Below are positions 1 to 8,599 of a stretch of 64,000 nucleotides of DNA, one piece after another. The stretch's first letter is position 1; each line of letters starts with the position of its first letter. Below the pieces are notes generated by a model. The model saw nothing but the letters and a program-made list of their open reading frames with translations, was not told the DNA's origin and made no database searches. Source of the DNA: Streptomyces wuyuanensis (GTDB lineage: Bacteria > Actinomycetota > Actinomycetes > Streptomycetales > Streptomycetaceae); the NCBI RefSeq assembly GCF_900103455.1, contig NZ_FNHI01000010.1, positions 207,227 to 271,226 on the forward strand, written 5' to 3'. A program made the translations under genes and the position numbers.

Positions 1-405
1 CAGCCACGCGGCGACCTGCATGAACAATCCGGTCAGCACGGGGTACTCGAGGTACTCCATGTCGCCGTTCAGCCGGTCGAAGTACGGGACCAGGCCGTCG
101 GCGAACCCGCGTCCGAGGAACAGATGCGGGATGTCGGAGTAGCAGGCGTGCGTGTACTGCGAACTGGTGCCCCGGAACCAGGCCCAGTCGTAGCAGGGGA
201 TCTTCTGCACCATGCCGAGTGCGAACATCCCGATGGCCACCAGGGCCACGACCCTCACGGGCGTGAGCCGACTGCCGCCGACCCGGGCCCAGCGGCCGAG
301 GGGGCCTCCGATCAGCTCACTGCCGGCAGCCGCGATCTCGTCCCTCTGCGTGGGACTGACCTGCGGCTCGTCGTGCTGCGGCATCGTCTTCTCCGGGCTC
401 GGCAT
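1..405 (-). CDS. GT87 family membrane glycosyltransferase (5' part only)
   Basis: Only the first 135 codons are present; the gene runs off the left edge. After a polar N-terminus, a hydrophobic segment begins at about residue 49 (RVVALVAIGMFALG). It is followed by CYDWAWFRG and a YFDRLNGDMEYLEYPVL stretch, which are typical of the GT87/DUF2029 polytopic glycosyltransferases that use polyprenyl-phosphate sugars at the membrane. Two in-frame ATGs are possible: 405, with AGGA 8 nt upstream, or 384, with GGAG 6 nt upstream. It lies downstream of the penicillin-binding protein gene on the same strand, but a strong terminator separates them. Family assignment is by pattern recognition; the substrate cannot be told. 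Confidence 0.72.
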   Translation of the reverse strand, partial: MPSPEKTMPQHDEPQVSPTQRDEIAAAGSELIGGPLGRWARVGGSRLTPVRVVALVAIGMFALGMVQKIPCYDWAWFRGTSSQYTHACYSDIPHLFLGRGFADGLVPYFDRLNGDMEYLEYPVLTGLFMQVAAWL

Positions 406-446
406 GGAGCACATCCTGCCGTACGGGGCCGCGCACGCGTGCGGCC

Positions 447-455
447 TGTGGACAA
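447..455 (-). promoter_or_regulatory. Perfect DnaA box beside the PBP terminator
   Basis: TGTGGACAA, exact consensus, 5 bp from the terminator hairpin, in the PBP-GT87 gap. It is about 27 kb from oriC and may be fortuitous. Confidence 0.45.
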
Positions 456-459
456 CGGC

Positions 460-502
460 GAGGGCCGTGGCCCCGGAGTCGTCCTCCGGGGCCACGGCCC
501 TC
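460..502 (-). terminator. Rho-independent-type hairpin after the PBP gene
   Basis: A perfect 19-bp stem (460-478 with 484-502) closes a 5-nt loop. It lies between the stop of the penicillin-binding protein gene and the start of the GT87 gene. There is no clear U-tract, as is usual in Streptomyces. Confidence 0.8.
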
Positions 503-525
503 TCGGCGTGTTCACGGTCCGGCCG

Positions 526-3252
526 TCAGCCTTCCGGGCCTCCCAGCCATCCGCCGCTGCCGTTCACGTTTCCTTGCGACCCGTTGCCGTTGCCCCCGTC
601 GGGCGGTGGCGGGCTGGTGGTCACACCGCCGTCCGTTGCACCACCGTCCGTGGTGCCCGTGTCGGTCCCGCCGTTGCTGGGGTCACCGTCTTGACCGGCG
701 GTCGGGTCACAGGTCCAGTCGAACCGGTCGCAGGACTCCGAGGGCTTCGGGGACTTGGACGGCGTCTCCGACGGCGTCTCGGACGGCGTCTCGGACGGCG
801 TCTCCGAGGGCGTCTCGGACGGCGTCGGCTCGGGGCTGGTGAGACCGCCGCCGTAGACGGCGTCGCCGTCGAGGGACTCCGGCTCGGGGAAGCGCTCGAC
901 TTCGGTGCCCTTGAGCGCGTCGTCCATGTAGTCGTGCCAGATTTCGGACGGGAACGACGAACCGTGGATCTTCTGCTGACCGCCCGTTCCGAACATCTCC
1001 AGGAACTTTCGGTTCTTGTTCTCCGCGTTGTCGTCCATCCGGTACATGTCGATGGCGGTCGCCAGCTGGGGCGTGTAGCCGACGAACCACGCCGACTTGT
1101 TGCCGTCGGTGGTACCGGTCTTGCCTGCGACGTCACGGCCCGGGAGGCGGGCGTTGCGGCCCGTGCCCTCGGGGTCCTCGACGACGTCCCGCAGCACGTC
1201 GGTGACGTTGCTGGCGACGGCCGAGGAGAACTTCCGCTCCGACTTGTCCTCGTGCTTGAAGATCACCTTGCCGCGGTGCGTCACCTGCTTCACCGAGTAC
1301 GGCTCGCGCTGCTCGCCGTTGGCGGCGAACGTGGCGTAGGCCCCGGCCATACGGATCGCGCTGGGGTCGGAGATGCCGATCGAGAAGGAGGGGACGTCGG
1401 ACTCGACCAGCGAGTCCTCGCGCAGCCCGGCGTCCATGGCCGCCTCGCGCACCTTGTCGATGCCGACGTCCATGCCCAGCTGGACGAAGGGCGAGTTCGC
1501 GGAGTGGATCATCGCTTCGCGGAGGCTGATGTCCTTGTAGGACTGGTCACCGTCGTTGCGCTGCAGCCACTCCTCGCCCTTCTCGTTCTGCCAGACGCTG
1601 CCGTTGTACTGCTTGATCTTGAGCTTGTTGACGCCGTTGTACCGGCTCTTGTCCGGGTCCACGATCGTGCGCTCGTCCGGGCCTTGGACGGGGCCGGAGT
1701 TGGGGTCGCGTACGCCGTCCCGCATGGCCGCGGCCAGCACGAACGGCTTGAAGGTCGAGCCGACCTGGGCACCGGTCTTGTCCGCGTTGTTGGTGAAGTG
1801 CTTCGTCGCGTCCTCGCCGCCGTAGATGGCGACGATGGCCCCGGTCTTGGGGTTCACGGAGGCGCCGCCGAACTGGACGTGGGTGTCCGTCTCCGGGCGC
1901 TTCTTCGCGTCGATGTTCTTCTTGCGGACGTTCTCGACGGCCTTGGTCAGCTTGTCGATCTTCTTCTTGTCGAAGGTCGTGTGGATCTCGTAGCCGCCCT
2001 TGGCCAGATCCTCGGCGGTGACGCCCTGGTCGTTGTTGTTGATGAAGTAGGCCTTGGCGAGGTCGACCAGGTATCCGGTCTGTCCGCCGAGCTGCGCGTT
2101 CTTCTTCGGCTTGTCGGGCTTGGGGAACTGCTTGACCGCCTCCGTGTACTGCGCGTCGGTCAGATACCCGTCCTTGCGCATCTCCCCGAGGATCCACATC
2201 CAGCGCTTGGTGGCGCGTTCGGTGTTGGCCTTCGGAGTGGCCTTGGCGTCGATCTCCGTGGCGCCGGCCGGGTCGTAGTACGTCGCACCCTTGAGGAGCG
2301 AGGCGAGGAAGGCGCACTGGCTCGCAGTGAGCTCCTTGGCGTTCACGCCGTAGTAGGTCCGGGCGGCGGCCTGGATGCCGTAGGCGCCGCGTCCGTAGTA
2401 CGACGTGTTGAGGTAGCCCTCCATGATCTTCGGCTTGTCGACCTCGGTGCCGACCTTCATGGAGATGAAGAGTTCCTTGACCTTGCGGCTCAAGGTCTGG
2501 GACTGGTCTCCGAGCATGGCGTTCTTCACGTACTGCTGCGTGATGGTCGAGCCGCCCTGGGTCTGGCCGCCCTTCGCCATGTTGACCACGGCCCGGCCGA
2601 TTCCCATCGGGTCGATGCCCTTGTCGGTCTCGAACGTCTTGTTCTCCGCCGAGATCACCGCGTTCTGCATGTGGGAGGGGATGTTGTCGATCGAGATGAT
2701 CTGACGGTTGACCTCACCACCGGTCGCGGCCAGCTGTGACCCGTCCGCGTAGTAGTAGACGTTGTTCTGCGCCCCGGCGGCCTTGTCCTGCTCGGGGATC
2801 CCGACCACCGCGTACGCGATCGTGCCGGCGGTCATCAGGCTTCCCAGGAAGGCGAGGCAAAGACCGGCCACGAGCTTCCAGGACGGCACCCATCGGCGCC
2901 AGCCGTACTTGCCGTGGCGCGGATAGTCGATCAGCCGCTTCTTCCCTGGGTCACCGCCCCGGCCGCGCCCTGGTCCACCCGGGCCGCCGCCACCGCGCCG
3001 GCCACCGCCGTGACCACCGGTCCCGGCGCCGCCGGCCTCCGCGGCCCTTCTGCGGCCGCCCCCTCCACGCTGGGCGGCACGCCGGGCGGCGGCGCGGCCT
3101 CCGTACGGTTGCTCTTCTCCGTGCGACGCGGAGGGAGAGCTGGTGCTCGCGCCCGGGGCCGCGCGGCGGCCCGGAGACTGTTGGGCGGCGCGTCGGGCCG
3201 CGGCACGTCCGCCACCCTCGGGCTGCGGCAGTTTGCGACGGTGCTCGCTCAT
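526..3252 (-). CDS. Class A penicillin-binding protein (glycosyltransferase 51 + transpeptidase)
   Basis: A bifunctional peptidoglycan synthase of 908 aa. A basic, Gly/Arg-rich cytoplasmic tail (about 1-122) carries two copies of GGRAAARRAAQ and is followed by one membrane anchor (about 124-150). The GT51 domain has an ENKTFETDKG active-site variant (usual form EDxxFxxHxG) and GGSTITQQ. The transpeptidase domain has STFK (SxxK), SAN (SxN) and KTGT. The C-terminus is low-complexity: SETP repeats, then Asp/Gly/Thr-rich. The start at 3252 is chosen because GAGGAG lies 10 nt upstream and MSEHRRKLP fits the family; the upstream in-frame extension has no ribosome site. It is divergent from the PadR gene. 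Confidence 0.93.
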   Translation of the reverse strand: MSEHRRKLPQPEGGGRAAARRAAQQSPGRRAAPGASTSSPSASHGEEQPYGGRAAARRAAQRGGGGRRRAAEAGGAGTGGHGGGRRGGGGPGGPGRGRGGDPGKKRLIDYPRHGKYGWRRWVPSWKLVAGLCLAFLGSLMTAGTIAYAVVGIPEQDKAAGAQNNVYYYADGSQLAATGGEVNRQIISIDNIPSHMQNAVISAENKTFETDKGIDPMGIGRAVVNMAKGGQTQGGSTITQQYVKNAMLGDQSQTLSRKVKELFISMKVGTEVDKPKIMEGYLNTSYYGRGAYGIQAAARTYYGVNAKELTASQCAFLASLLKGATYYDPAGATEIDAKATPKANTERATKRWMWILGEMRKDGYLTDAQYTEAVKQFPKPDKPKKNAQLGGQTGYLVDLAKAYFINNNDQGVTAEDLAKGGYEIHTTFDKKKIDKLTKAVENVRKKNIDAKKRPETDTHVQFGGASVNPKTGAIVAIYGGEDATKHFTNNADKTGAQVGSTFKPFVLAAAMRDGVRDPNSGPVQGPDERTIVDPDKSRYNGVNKLKIKQYNGSVWQNEKGEEWLQRNDGDQSYKDISLREAMIHSANSPFVQLGMDVGIDKVREAAMDAGLREDSLVESDVPSFSIGISDPSAIRMAGAYATFAANGEQREPYSVKQVTHRGKVIFKHEDKSERKFSSAVASNVTDVLRDVVEDPEGTGRNARLPGRDVAGKTGTTDGNKSAWFVGYTPQLATAIDMYRMDDNAENKNRKFLEMFGTGGQQKIHGSSFPSEIWHDYMDDALKGTEVERFPEPESLDGDAVYGGGLTSPEPTPSETPSETPSETPSETPSETPSKSPKPSESCDRFDWTCDPTAGQDGDPSNGGTDTGTTDGGATDGGVTTSPPPPDGGNGNGSQGNVNGSGGWLGGPEG
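761..826. repeat. 12-bp tandem repeat encoding SETP units in the PBP tail
   Basis: About five head-to-tail copies of a GACGGCGTCTCG-type unit with C/G variants. On the coding strand they give Pro-Ser-Glu-Thr repeats in the extracellular C-terminal tail. The unit length is a multiple of three, so copy-number change would keep the frame. Confidence 0.75.
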
Positions 3253-3520
3253 CGAACGACTACTCCTCGAGCAGGCGCGAACGCCTGGAAGCGGCAGTTG
3301 AGATCCGGTCCCCCCGACATCAATACGGACCAGCCCGACGGAGGGCTCATCCGCAATGCATCCAGGACGAGGACGCCTCTCGGTGTCACACGGTTCCCGG
3401 TGGTCTGCATGGCGCACAGACTACGCACGACCAAAAACCTCCTGGGGCGAAAATTCACCCCAAATCAGGCAACTCGCTCGCGGGGAATTGGGGATGTGAC
3501 GCCGGTCACAGGGGCCCCCC

Positions 3521-3549
3521 TTGTCGCAGCAGAACCGTCGCTCTATCGT
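3521..3549 (+). promoter_or_regulatory. Probable SigA-type promoter of the PadR gene
   Basis: TTGTCG at 3521-3526 and TATCGT at 3544-3549 are 17 bp apart. They predict a start near 3556, inside the palindrome at 3553-3573. Confidence 0.5.
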
Positions 3550-3552
3550 CTG

Positions 3553-3573
3553 GATGTATCGAGTCGATACATC
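3553..3573. promoter_or_regulatory. PadR-type operator palindrome
   Basis: A perfect 10-1-10 inverted repeat whose ends read ATGT...ACAT, the established PadR-family operator pattern. It covers the predicted transcription start 40 bp upstream of the PadR gene, so autorepression is the simplest reading. Confidence 0.65.
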
Positions 3574-3613
3574 AGCACGGCATAACCATCCGGGAAGGCA
3601 GAGGAGGCGATCG

Positions 3614-4333
3614 ATGAGCCGACGTTCCGGCATCCTCGAGTTCGCCGTTCTCGGCCTGCTCCGTGAGGCCCCCATGCACGGGTACGAGCTGCGAAAGCGG
3701 CTCAACACCTCACTGGGGATCTTCCGGGCCTTCAGTTACGGGACCCTCTACCCCTGCCTCAAGACGCTGGTCGCCAACGGCTGGTTGATCGAGGAGCCGG
3801 GCAGCGCTCCCGAGGACGCCCTCGCCGCCTCGCTCGCGGGGCGCCGGGCCAAGATCGTCTACCGGTTGACGGCGGAAGGAAAGGAGCACTTCGAAGAGCT
3901 CCTGTCCCACACCGGCCCCGACACCTGGGAGGACGAGCACTTCGCGGCCCGCTTCGCCTTCTTCGGCCAGACGGAGCGCGAAGTGCGGATGCGGGTGCTG
4001 GAAGGCCGTCGCAGTCGGCTGGAGGAGCGTCTGGAGAAGATGCGCGCCTCCCTCTCCCGCACTCGCGAGCGCCTCGACGACTACACGCTGGAACTTCAAC
4101 GGCACGGCATGGAGTCCGTCGAGCGCGAGGTGCGCTGGCTGAACGAACTCATCGAGAGCGAGCGGGCGGGGCGGGACCAGCGACGGTCCACGACCACCGG
4201 GGAAGCCGCTCGGCAGGACAACACATCTGGAGAGTCGGGCGGCCTGCCCCGGCGCGGGGACGGAACGTCCCCCGAGGGTGCCGCCTCACGGCGCCCTGAC
4301 CCGCCGGATCCGTCCGAAGACACCACCAACTGA
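3614..4333 (+). CDS. PadR family transcriptional regulator
   Basis: A 239-aa DNA-binding repressor. The N-terminal winged helix (about 6-75) has the PadR signature LEFAVLGLLREAPMHGYEL followed by GTLYPCLKTL. The middle of the protein (about 115-180) is an Arg/Glu-rich helical region typical of the PadR dimerisation coiled coil. The last 50 residues are polar and probably disordered. The ATG at 3614 has AGGAGG 7 nt upstream; in-frame codons further upstream overlap the operator and are unlikely. Inositol-phosphate synthase follows after 52 bp with no terminator between, so the two are probably cotranscribed and the repressor may control inositol synthesis. The effector is unknown. Confidence 0.9.
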   Translation: MSRRSGILEFAVLGLLREAPMHGYELRKRLNTSLGIFRAFSYGTLYPCLKTLVANGWLIEEPGSAPEDALAASLAGRRAKIVYRLTAEGKEHFEELLSHTGPDTWEDEHFAARFAFFGQTEREVRMRVLEGRRSRLEERLEKMRASLSRTRERLDDYTLELQRHGMESVEREVRWLNELIESERAGRDQRRSTTTGEAARQDNTSGESGGLPRRGDGTSPEGAASRRPDPPDPSEDTTN

Positions 4334-4385
4334 GACCCCGCGCCGAAGCAGGGTCTCGCACGAGAACACACAGGGAGCAGCCGGA

Positions 4386-5468
4386 ATGGGTTCGGTTCGC
4401 GTAGCCATCGTCGGCGTGGGCAACTGCGCCGCCTCGCTGGTGCAGGGCGTCGAGTACTACAAGGACGCAGACCCGGGCAGCAAGGTGCCGGGTCTGATGC
4501 ACGTCCAGTTCGGCGACTACCACGTCCGTGACGTCGAGTTCGTCGCCGCCTTCGATGTCGACGCGAAGAAGGTCGGCCTCGACCTCGCGGACGCCATCGG
4601 TGCCAGTGAGAACAACACCATCAAGATCTGCGACGTGCCGTCCACCGGCGTGACCGTCCAGCGCGGCCACACCCTCGACGGTCTCGGCAAGTACTACCGC
4701 GAGACCATCGAGGAGTCCGCCGAGACCCCGGTCGACATCGTCCAGGTCCTCAAGGACAAGCAGGTCGACGTCCTGGTCTGCTACCTGCCGGTGGGCTCCG
4801 AGGACGCCGCCAAGTTCTATGCCCAGTGCGCCATCGACGCCAAGGTCGGCTTCGTCAACGCCCTCCCGGTGTTCATCGCGGGCACCAAGGAGTGGGCGGA
4901 CAAGTTCACCGCCGCCGGTGTGCCGATCGTCGGTGACGACATCAAGTCTCAGGTGGGCGCCACCATCACGCACCGTGTGATGGCGAAGCTCTTCGAGGAC
5001 CGGGGCGTCATCCTGGACCGCACGATGCAGCTGAACGTCGGCGGCAACATGGACTTCAAGAACATGCTCGAGCGCGAGCGCCTGGAGTCCAAGAAGATCT
5101 CCAAGACACAGGCCGTCACCTCGCAGATCCCCGACCGTGAGCTCGGCGAGAAGAACGTCCACATCGGCCCCTCCGACTACGTCGCATGGCTGGACGACCG
5201 CAAGTGGGCCTACGTCCGCCTGGAGGGCCGCGCCTTCGGTGACGTCCCGCTGAACCTGGAGTACAAGCTCGAGGTCTGGGACTCCCCGAACTCGGCCGGT
5301 GTCATCATCGACGCGCTGCGCGCCGCGAAGATCGCCAAGGACCGCGGCATCGGCGGCCCGATCCTCTCCGCGTCCTCCTACTTCATGAAGTCCCCGCCGG
5401 TCCAGTACTTCGACGACGAGGCCCGTGAGAACGTCGAGAAGTTCATCAAGGGCGAGGTCGAGCGCTAA
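4386..5468 (+). CDS. ino1: Inositol-3-phosphate synthase
   Basis: 360 aa. It converts glucose-6-phosphate to inositol-3-phosphate with NAD, the first step toward mycothiol and phosphatidylinositol in actinomycetes. The N-terminus has the Rossmann motif VGVGNCAASL. Family residues follow in YLPVGSEDAAKFYAQCAID, in DDIKSQVGATITHR and in NVGGNMDFKNM. The length fits the short prokaryotic class rather than the roughly 500-aa eukaryotic class. The ATG at 4386 has GGGAG 8 nt upstream. It sits directly behind the PadR gene and is closed by a terminator. Actinomycete origin regions often carry this pair. Confidence 0.95.
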   Translation: MGSVRVAIVGVGNCAASLVQGVEYYKDADPGSKVPGLMHVQFGDYHVRDVEFVAAFDVDAKKVGLDLADAIGASENNTIKICDVPSTGVTVQRGHTLDGLGKYYRETIEESAETPVDIVQVLKDKQVDVLVCYLPVGSEDAAKFYAQCAIDAKVGFVNALPVFIAGTKEWADKFTAAGVPIVGDDIKSQVGATITHRVMAKLFEDRGVILDRTMQLNVGGNMDFKNMLERERLESKKISKTQAVTSQIPDRELGEKNVHIGPSDYVAWLDDRKWAYVRLEGRAFGDVPLNLEYKLEVWDSPNSAGVIIDALRAAKIAKDRGIGGPILSASSYFMKSPPVQYFDDEARENVEKFIKGEVER

Positions 5469-5508
5469 TCAGGCACAGGCCGCGCACCCCGCGTCCTTCT
5501 GCCCCGTC

Positions 5509-5541
5509 GAGAGTCCCCGTGGCATCTGCCCGGGGACTCTC
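5509..5541 (+). terminator. Terminator after inositol-phosphate synthase
   Basis: An 11-bp perfect stem (5509-5519 with 5531-5541) followed by TTCG. It overlaps the earliest possible start of the next ORF and so argues for the later start at 5564. Confidence 0.8.
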
Positions 5542-5563
5542 TTCGTATGTGACGCTTGCCCAC

Positions 5564-6859
5564 ATGCCTGTCGTACGTGATCTGCGCGTACTCCTGCGCC
5601 TGACGAACTTCCGCCGTCTACTCGCCGTACGGCTGCTGTCGCAATCGGCCGACGGTGTCTACCAGGTCGCGCTCGCCACATACGTCGTGTTCTCTCCGGA
5701 GAAGGAGGCCTCCCCCGGAGCGATCGCTGCCGCGATGGCGGTACTGCTTCTGCCGTACTCCCTCATCGGCCCGTTCGCCGGTGTTCTGCTGGACCGATGG
5801 CCGCGCCGGCAGATCTTCCTCCACGGGAATCTCCTGAGGGCCGTCCTCGCCTGCTGCACGGCCATGCTGATGCTCGCGCCGGTTCCCGAGTGGCTCTTCT
5901 ACGCTTCCGCTCTCTGCGTCACGGCGGTCAACCGCTTCGTACTGGCGGGTCTCTCCGCGGCGCTTCCGCGGGTCGTCGACGAGGAACGGCTCGTCATGGC
6001 CAACTCCCTCTCCCCGACGGCGGGCACGCTCGCGGCCACCGCCGGCGGCGGCCTCGCGTTCGCCGTGCGCATCACCGCCTCCGACTCCGACGTGGTCGTC
6101 GTCCTCCTCGGCGCGACGCTCTACCTCTGCGCGGCTCTGGCCTCACTTCGCATGGGTCGCGAACTCCTCGGGCCCGATCCGGACTTGGTACAGCCGGACC
6201 TCATGGCAGCCCTGGCGTCGACCGCCCGCGGCCTCGTGAGCGGAGTGCGCCATCTGGCGGAGCGGCGCACCGCCGCCCGCGCTCTTGCCGCGATGACCAT
6301 GCTGCGCTTCTGCTACGGCGCTTTGACCGTGATGGTCCTCATGCTCTGTCGGTACGCCTGGTCCGAGACGGAGTCGGAGGGCTTGAAGCTCCTTGGCCTG
6401 GCCGTGGCCCTCTCCGGCGCCGGATTCTTCGCCGCCGCCGTCATCACACCGTGGGCGGTCGGCCGACTCGGCCAGTACGGGTGGATGGCGACCCTCGCAG
6501 GCGCGGCCGCCATCCTGGAACCGGCCCTGGCGCTGACCTTCGCCCCGGTGCCGATCCTCATCGCCGCGTTCGTCCTCGGGCTGGTCACCCAAGGGGCCAA
6601 GATCTCGACGGACACGGTCGTGCAGACCTCGATCGACGATGAGTTCCGAGGCCGGGTCTTCTCCCTCTACGACATGCTCTTCAACGTCGCCTTCGTCGGC
6701 GCCGCCGGGGTAACGGCCTGGATGCTGCCCCCTGACGGGCGATCCGTTCCGCTGGTCCTACTTCTGGCCGCGCTCTACGGTCTGGGCGCCGCGACACTGC
6801 TGCGCTGGCGCCGCACTGGAGGGAGCCCCCGAAAAGGGGGTGGGCGATGTTTCACGTGA
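5564..6859 (+). CDS. Major facilitator superfamily transporter
   Basis: 431 aa with about twelve hydrophobic segments. The loop between segments 2 and 3 reads GVLLDRWPRRQIFLHG, the MFS signature, and the fold resembles the MFS_3/drug-exporter branch. The C-terminal part has VTQGAKISTDTVVQTSIDDEFRGRVFSLYD, which is common in actinobacterial MFS proteins near oriC. The start at ATG 5564 (MPVVRDLRVLL) has no clear Shine-Dalgarno sequence, so it may be leaderless or the start may be misplaced. The stop codon TGA at 6857-6859 lies inside a parS site. Substrate unknown. Confidence 0.87.
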   Translation: MPVVRDLRVLLRLTNFRRLLAVRLLSQSADGVYQVALATYVVFSPEKEASPGAIAAAMAVLLLPYSLIGPFAGVLLDRWPRRQIFLHGNLLRAVLACCTAMLMLAPVPEWLFYASALCVTAVNRFVLAGLSAALPRVVDEERLVMANSLSPTAGTLAATAGGGLAFAVRITASDSDVVVVLLGATLYLCAALASLRMGRELLGPDPDLVQPDLMAALASTARGLVSGVRHLAERRTAARALAAMTMLRFCYGALTVMVLMLCRYAWSETESEGLKLLGLAVALSGAGFFAAAVITPWAVGRLGQYGWMATLAGAAAILEPALALTFAPVPILIAAFVLGLVTQGAKISTDTVVQTSIDDEFRGRVFSLYDMLFNVAFVGAAGVTAWMLPPDGRSVPLVLLLAALYGLGAATLLRWRRTGGSPRKGGGRCFT

Positions 6860-6868
6860 AACATCGCC
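6843..6868. promoter_or_regulatory. parS: parS site 1, inside a 26-bp palindrome
   Basis: The 16-bp TGTTTCACGTGAAACA at 6848-6863 is the ParB-binding consensus. Perfect symmetry extends out to 6843-6868. The MFS stop codon is within it. Confidence 0.93.
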
Positions 6869-6880
6869 ATCGACACGGCT

Positions 6881-6912
6881 CGGGGTCATGTTTCACGTGA
6901 AACATGACCCCG
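6881..6912. promoter_or_regulatory. parS: parS site 2, inside a 32-bp palindrome / bidirectional terminator
   Basis: The parS core is at 6889-6904. The symmetry is perfect across the full 32 bp, with GC-rich arms (CGGGGTCA/TGACCCCG), between two convergent genes. It can therefore fold as a terminator in both directions as well as bind ParB. Confidence 0.92.
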
Positions 6913-6919
6913 TTCACGG

Positions 6920-8386
6920 TCAGCCCTGAGTCGCCCACCACTCCTTGAGTGCCGCCACCGCATCGCCGTGCTCCATCGGCCCGTTCTCGAGTCGCAGCTC
7001 GAGCAGGAATGCGTACGCCTTCCCGACGGCGGGCCCCGGACCGACCCCCAGGATCTCCATGATCTGGTTGCCGTCCAGGTCCGGCCGGATCGCGTCCAGC
7101 TCCTCCTGCTCCTGGAGCTGAGCGATTCGCTCCTCCAGTCCGTCGTAGGTGCGCGAGAGCGCGCTCGCCTTCCTCTTGTTGCGCGTGGTGCAGTCGGAGC
7201 GGGTCAGCTTGTGCAGGCGCTCCAGCAGCGGCCCGGCGTCCCGCACGTAGCGACGCACGGCCGAATCGGTCCACTCTCCGGTGCCGTACCCGTGGAAGCG
7301 CAGATGCAGCTCCACGAGGCGAGAGATGTCCTTGACCATGTCATTGGAGTACTTGAGCGCCGTGAGGCGCTTCTTGGTCATCTTGGCGCCCACCGCCTCG
7401 TGGTGATGGAAGGAGACGCGGCCGTCCGGCTCGAAGCGTCGGGTCCTGGGCTTGCCGATGTCGTGGAGGAGCGCGGCGAGCCGCAGGACGAGGTCCGGCC
7501 CGTCCTCCTCCAGCCCGATGGCCTGTTCCAGCACGATCAGTGAGTGCTCGTACACATCCTTGTGCCGGTGGTGCTCGTCACTCTCCAGCCGCAGCGCCGG
7601 CAGCTCCGGGAGAAAGCGGTCCGCCAGCCCCGTGTCGACGAGCAGCGCCAGACCCTGACGGGGGTTCGGAGCGAGGACCAGCTTGTTGAACTCATCACGG
7701 ACCCGCTCGGCCGAAACGATGTCGATACGGTCGGACATCTCCTTCATGGCGGAGATGACCTCGGGGGCGACCTCGAAGCCGAGCTGTGCGGCGAATCGTG
7801 CCGCACGCAGCATGCGCAGCGGATCGTCGGAGAACGACTCCTCAGGGGTCCCGGGGGTGCGGAGCACGCGCGAGGCAAGGTCCTGCAACCCTCCGTGAGG
7901 GTCGATGAACTCCTTCTCCGGAAGGGCGACGGCCATCGCGTTCACGGTGAAGTCGCGGCGGACCAGATCCTCCTCGATCGAGTCGCCGTAGGAGATCTCG
8001 GGCTTACGCGAGGTCCGGTCGTAGGCCTCGGAGCGGTACGTCGTGATCTCGATCTGGAAGCGCTGAACACCGTCCCCGACGCGACCGTCCTTCTGACAGC
8101 CGACCGTCCCGAACGCGATACCCACCTCCCACACGGAGTCCGCCCAGGGACGGACGATCTTCAGAACGTCCTCGGGGCGGGCATCGGTGGTGAAGTCGAG
8201 ATCATTGCCGAGCCGGCCGAGCAACGCGTCCCGTACGGACCCACCGACCAGCGCCAGACGGAATCCGGCATCCTGGAATCGACGGGCGAGATCATCGGCG
8301 ACCGGGGACACGCGCAGCAGCTCGCTCACGGCGCGGCGCTGCACCTGGCTCAGTTCGGTGAGGTTGTCTTCGTTGGCGTTCGGCAC
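6920..8386 (-). CDS. pcnA: CCA-adding tRNA nucleotidyltransferase / poly(A) polymerase family
   Basis: 488 aa. It adds or repairs the 3' CCA of tRNA; in actinobacteria, family members may also act as poly(A) polymerase. The nucleotidyltransferase head has LVGGSVRDALLGR and the metal-binding DLDF (about residues 45-65). Next is the RNA-binding region with RDFTVNAMA and DPLRMLRAARFAAQLGF. The C-terminus carries an HD domain (LLHDIGKPRTRRF and HHHEAVGAKM). GTG 8386 (VPNANEDNLTELS) is preferred; upstream in-frame sequence does not look like protein. The Shine-Dalgarno sequence is weak. It is convergent with the MFS gene and divergent from the large membrane protein. Confidence 0.93.
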   Translation of the reverse strand: MPNANEDNLTELSQVQRRAVSELLRVSPVADDLARRFQDAGFRLALVGGSVRDALLGRLGNDLDFTTDARPEDVLKIVRPWADSVWEVGIAFGTVGCQKDGRVGDGVQRFQIEITTYRSEAYDRTSRKPEISYGDSIEEDLVRRDFTVNAMAVALPEKEFIDPHGGLQDLASRVLRTPGTPEESFSDDPLRMLRAARFAAQLGFEVAPEVISAMKEMSDRIDIVSAERVRDEFNKLVLAPNPRQGLALLVDTGLADRFLPELPALRLESDEHHRHKDVYEHSLIVLEQAIGLEEDGPDLVLRLAALLHDIGKPRTRRFEPDGRVSFHHHEAVGAKMTKKRLTALKYSNDMVKDISRLVELHLRFHGYGTGEWTDSAVRRYVRDAGPLLERLHKLTRSDCTTRNKRKASALSRTYDGLEERIAQLQEQEELDAIRPDLDGNQIMEILGVGPGPAVGKAYAFLLELRLENGPMEHGDAVAALKEWWATQG

Positions 8387-8599
8387 AACAGAAAAGGGTA
8401 CGTGCACCCACGGCCCGCAGCTTCCCTGTTTTCCGCCTGCCTGCACTGCCCTTCCGATCATGTGGAGCAGTCCCGAGCACTTCGCCACAGCGCACCTCGT
8501 TACCATGCGGGGACGCACCTAGCGACACCCACCAACGGCAAGAGACGACGAGGGACGGACGAGCGCGTGGCCGAGGCGGCAGAATTCAAGGAGATGGCC

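Larger units (their letters stand above)
3253..3613. other. Divergent intergenic region, PBP / PadR
   Basis: 361 bp between divergent starts. The right half holds the likely PadR promoter and operator, annotated separately. The left half must contain the PBP promoter, but no element there stands out. No gene is seen. Confidence 0.6.

Noticed and set aside
761..826. Possible CRISPR array
   Set aside because: The repeats are 12 bp, contiguous and coding, without spacers; no cas genes are present anywhere in the window.
124..2739. 871-aa open frame opposite the penicillin-binding protein gene
   Set aside because: Mirror of the coding strand in high-GC DNA: low-complexity Arg/Gly/Val composition, no domain, and the opposite strand encodes an unmistakable PBP.
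5519..5563. Earlier start codon for the MFS gene
   Set aside because: It lies inside the terminator hairpin of the preceding gene, and the first residues are not membrane-protein-like.
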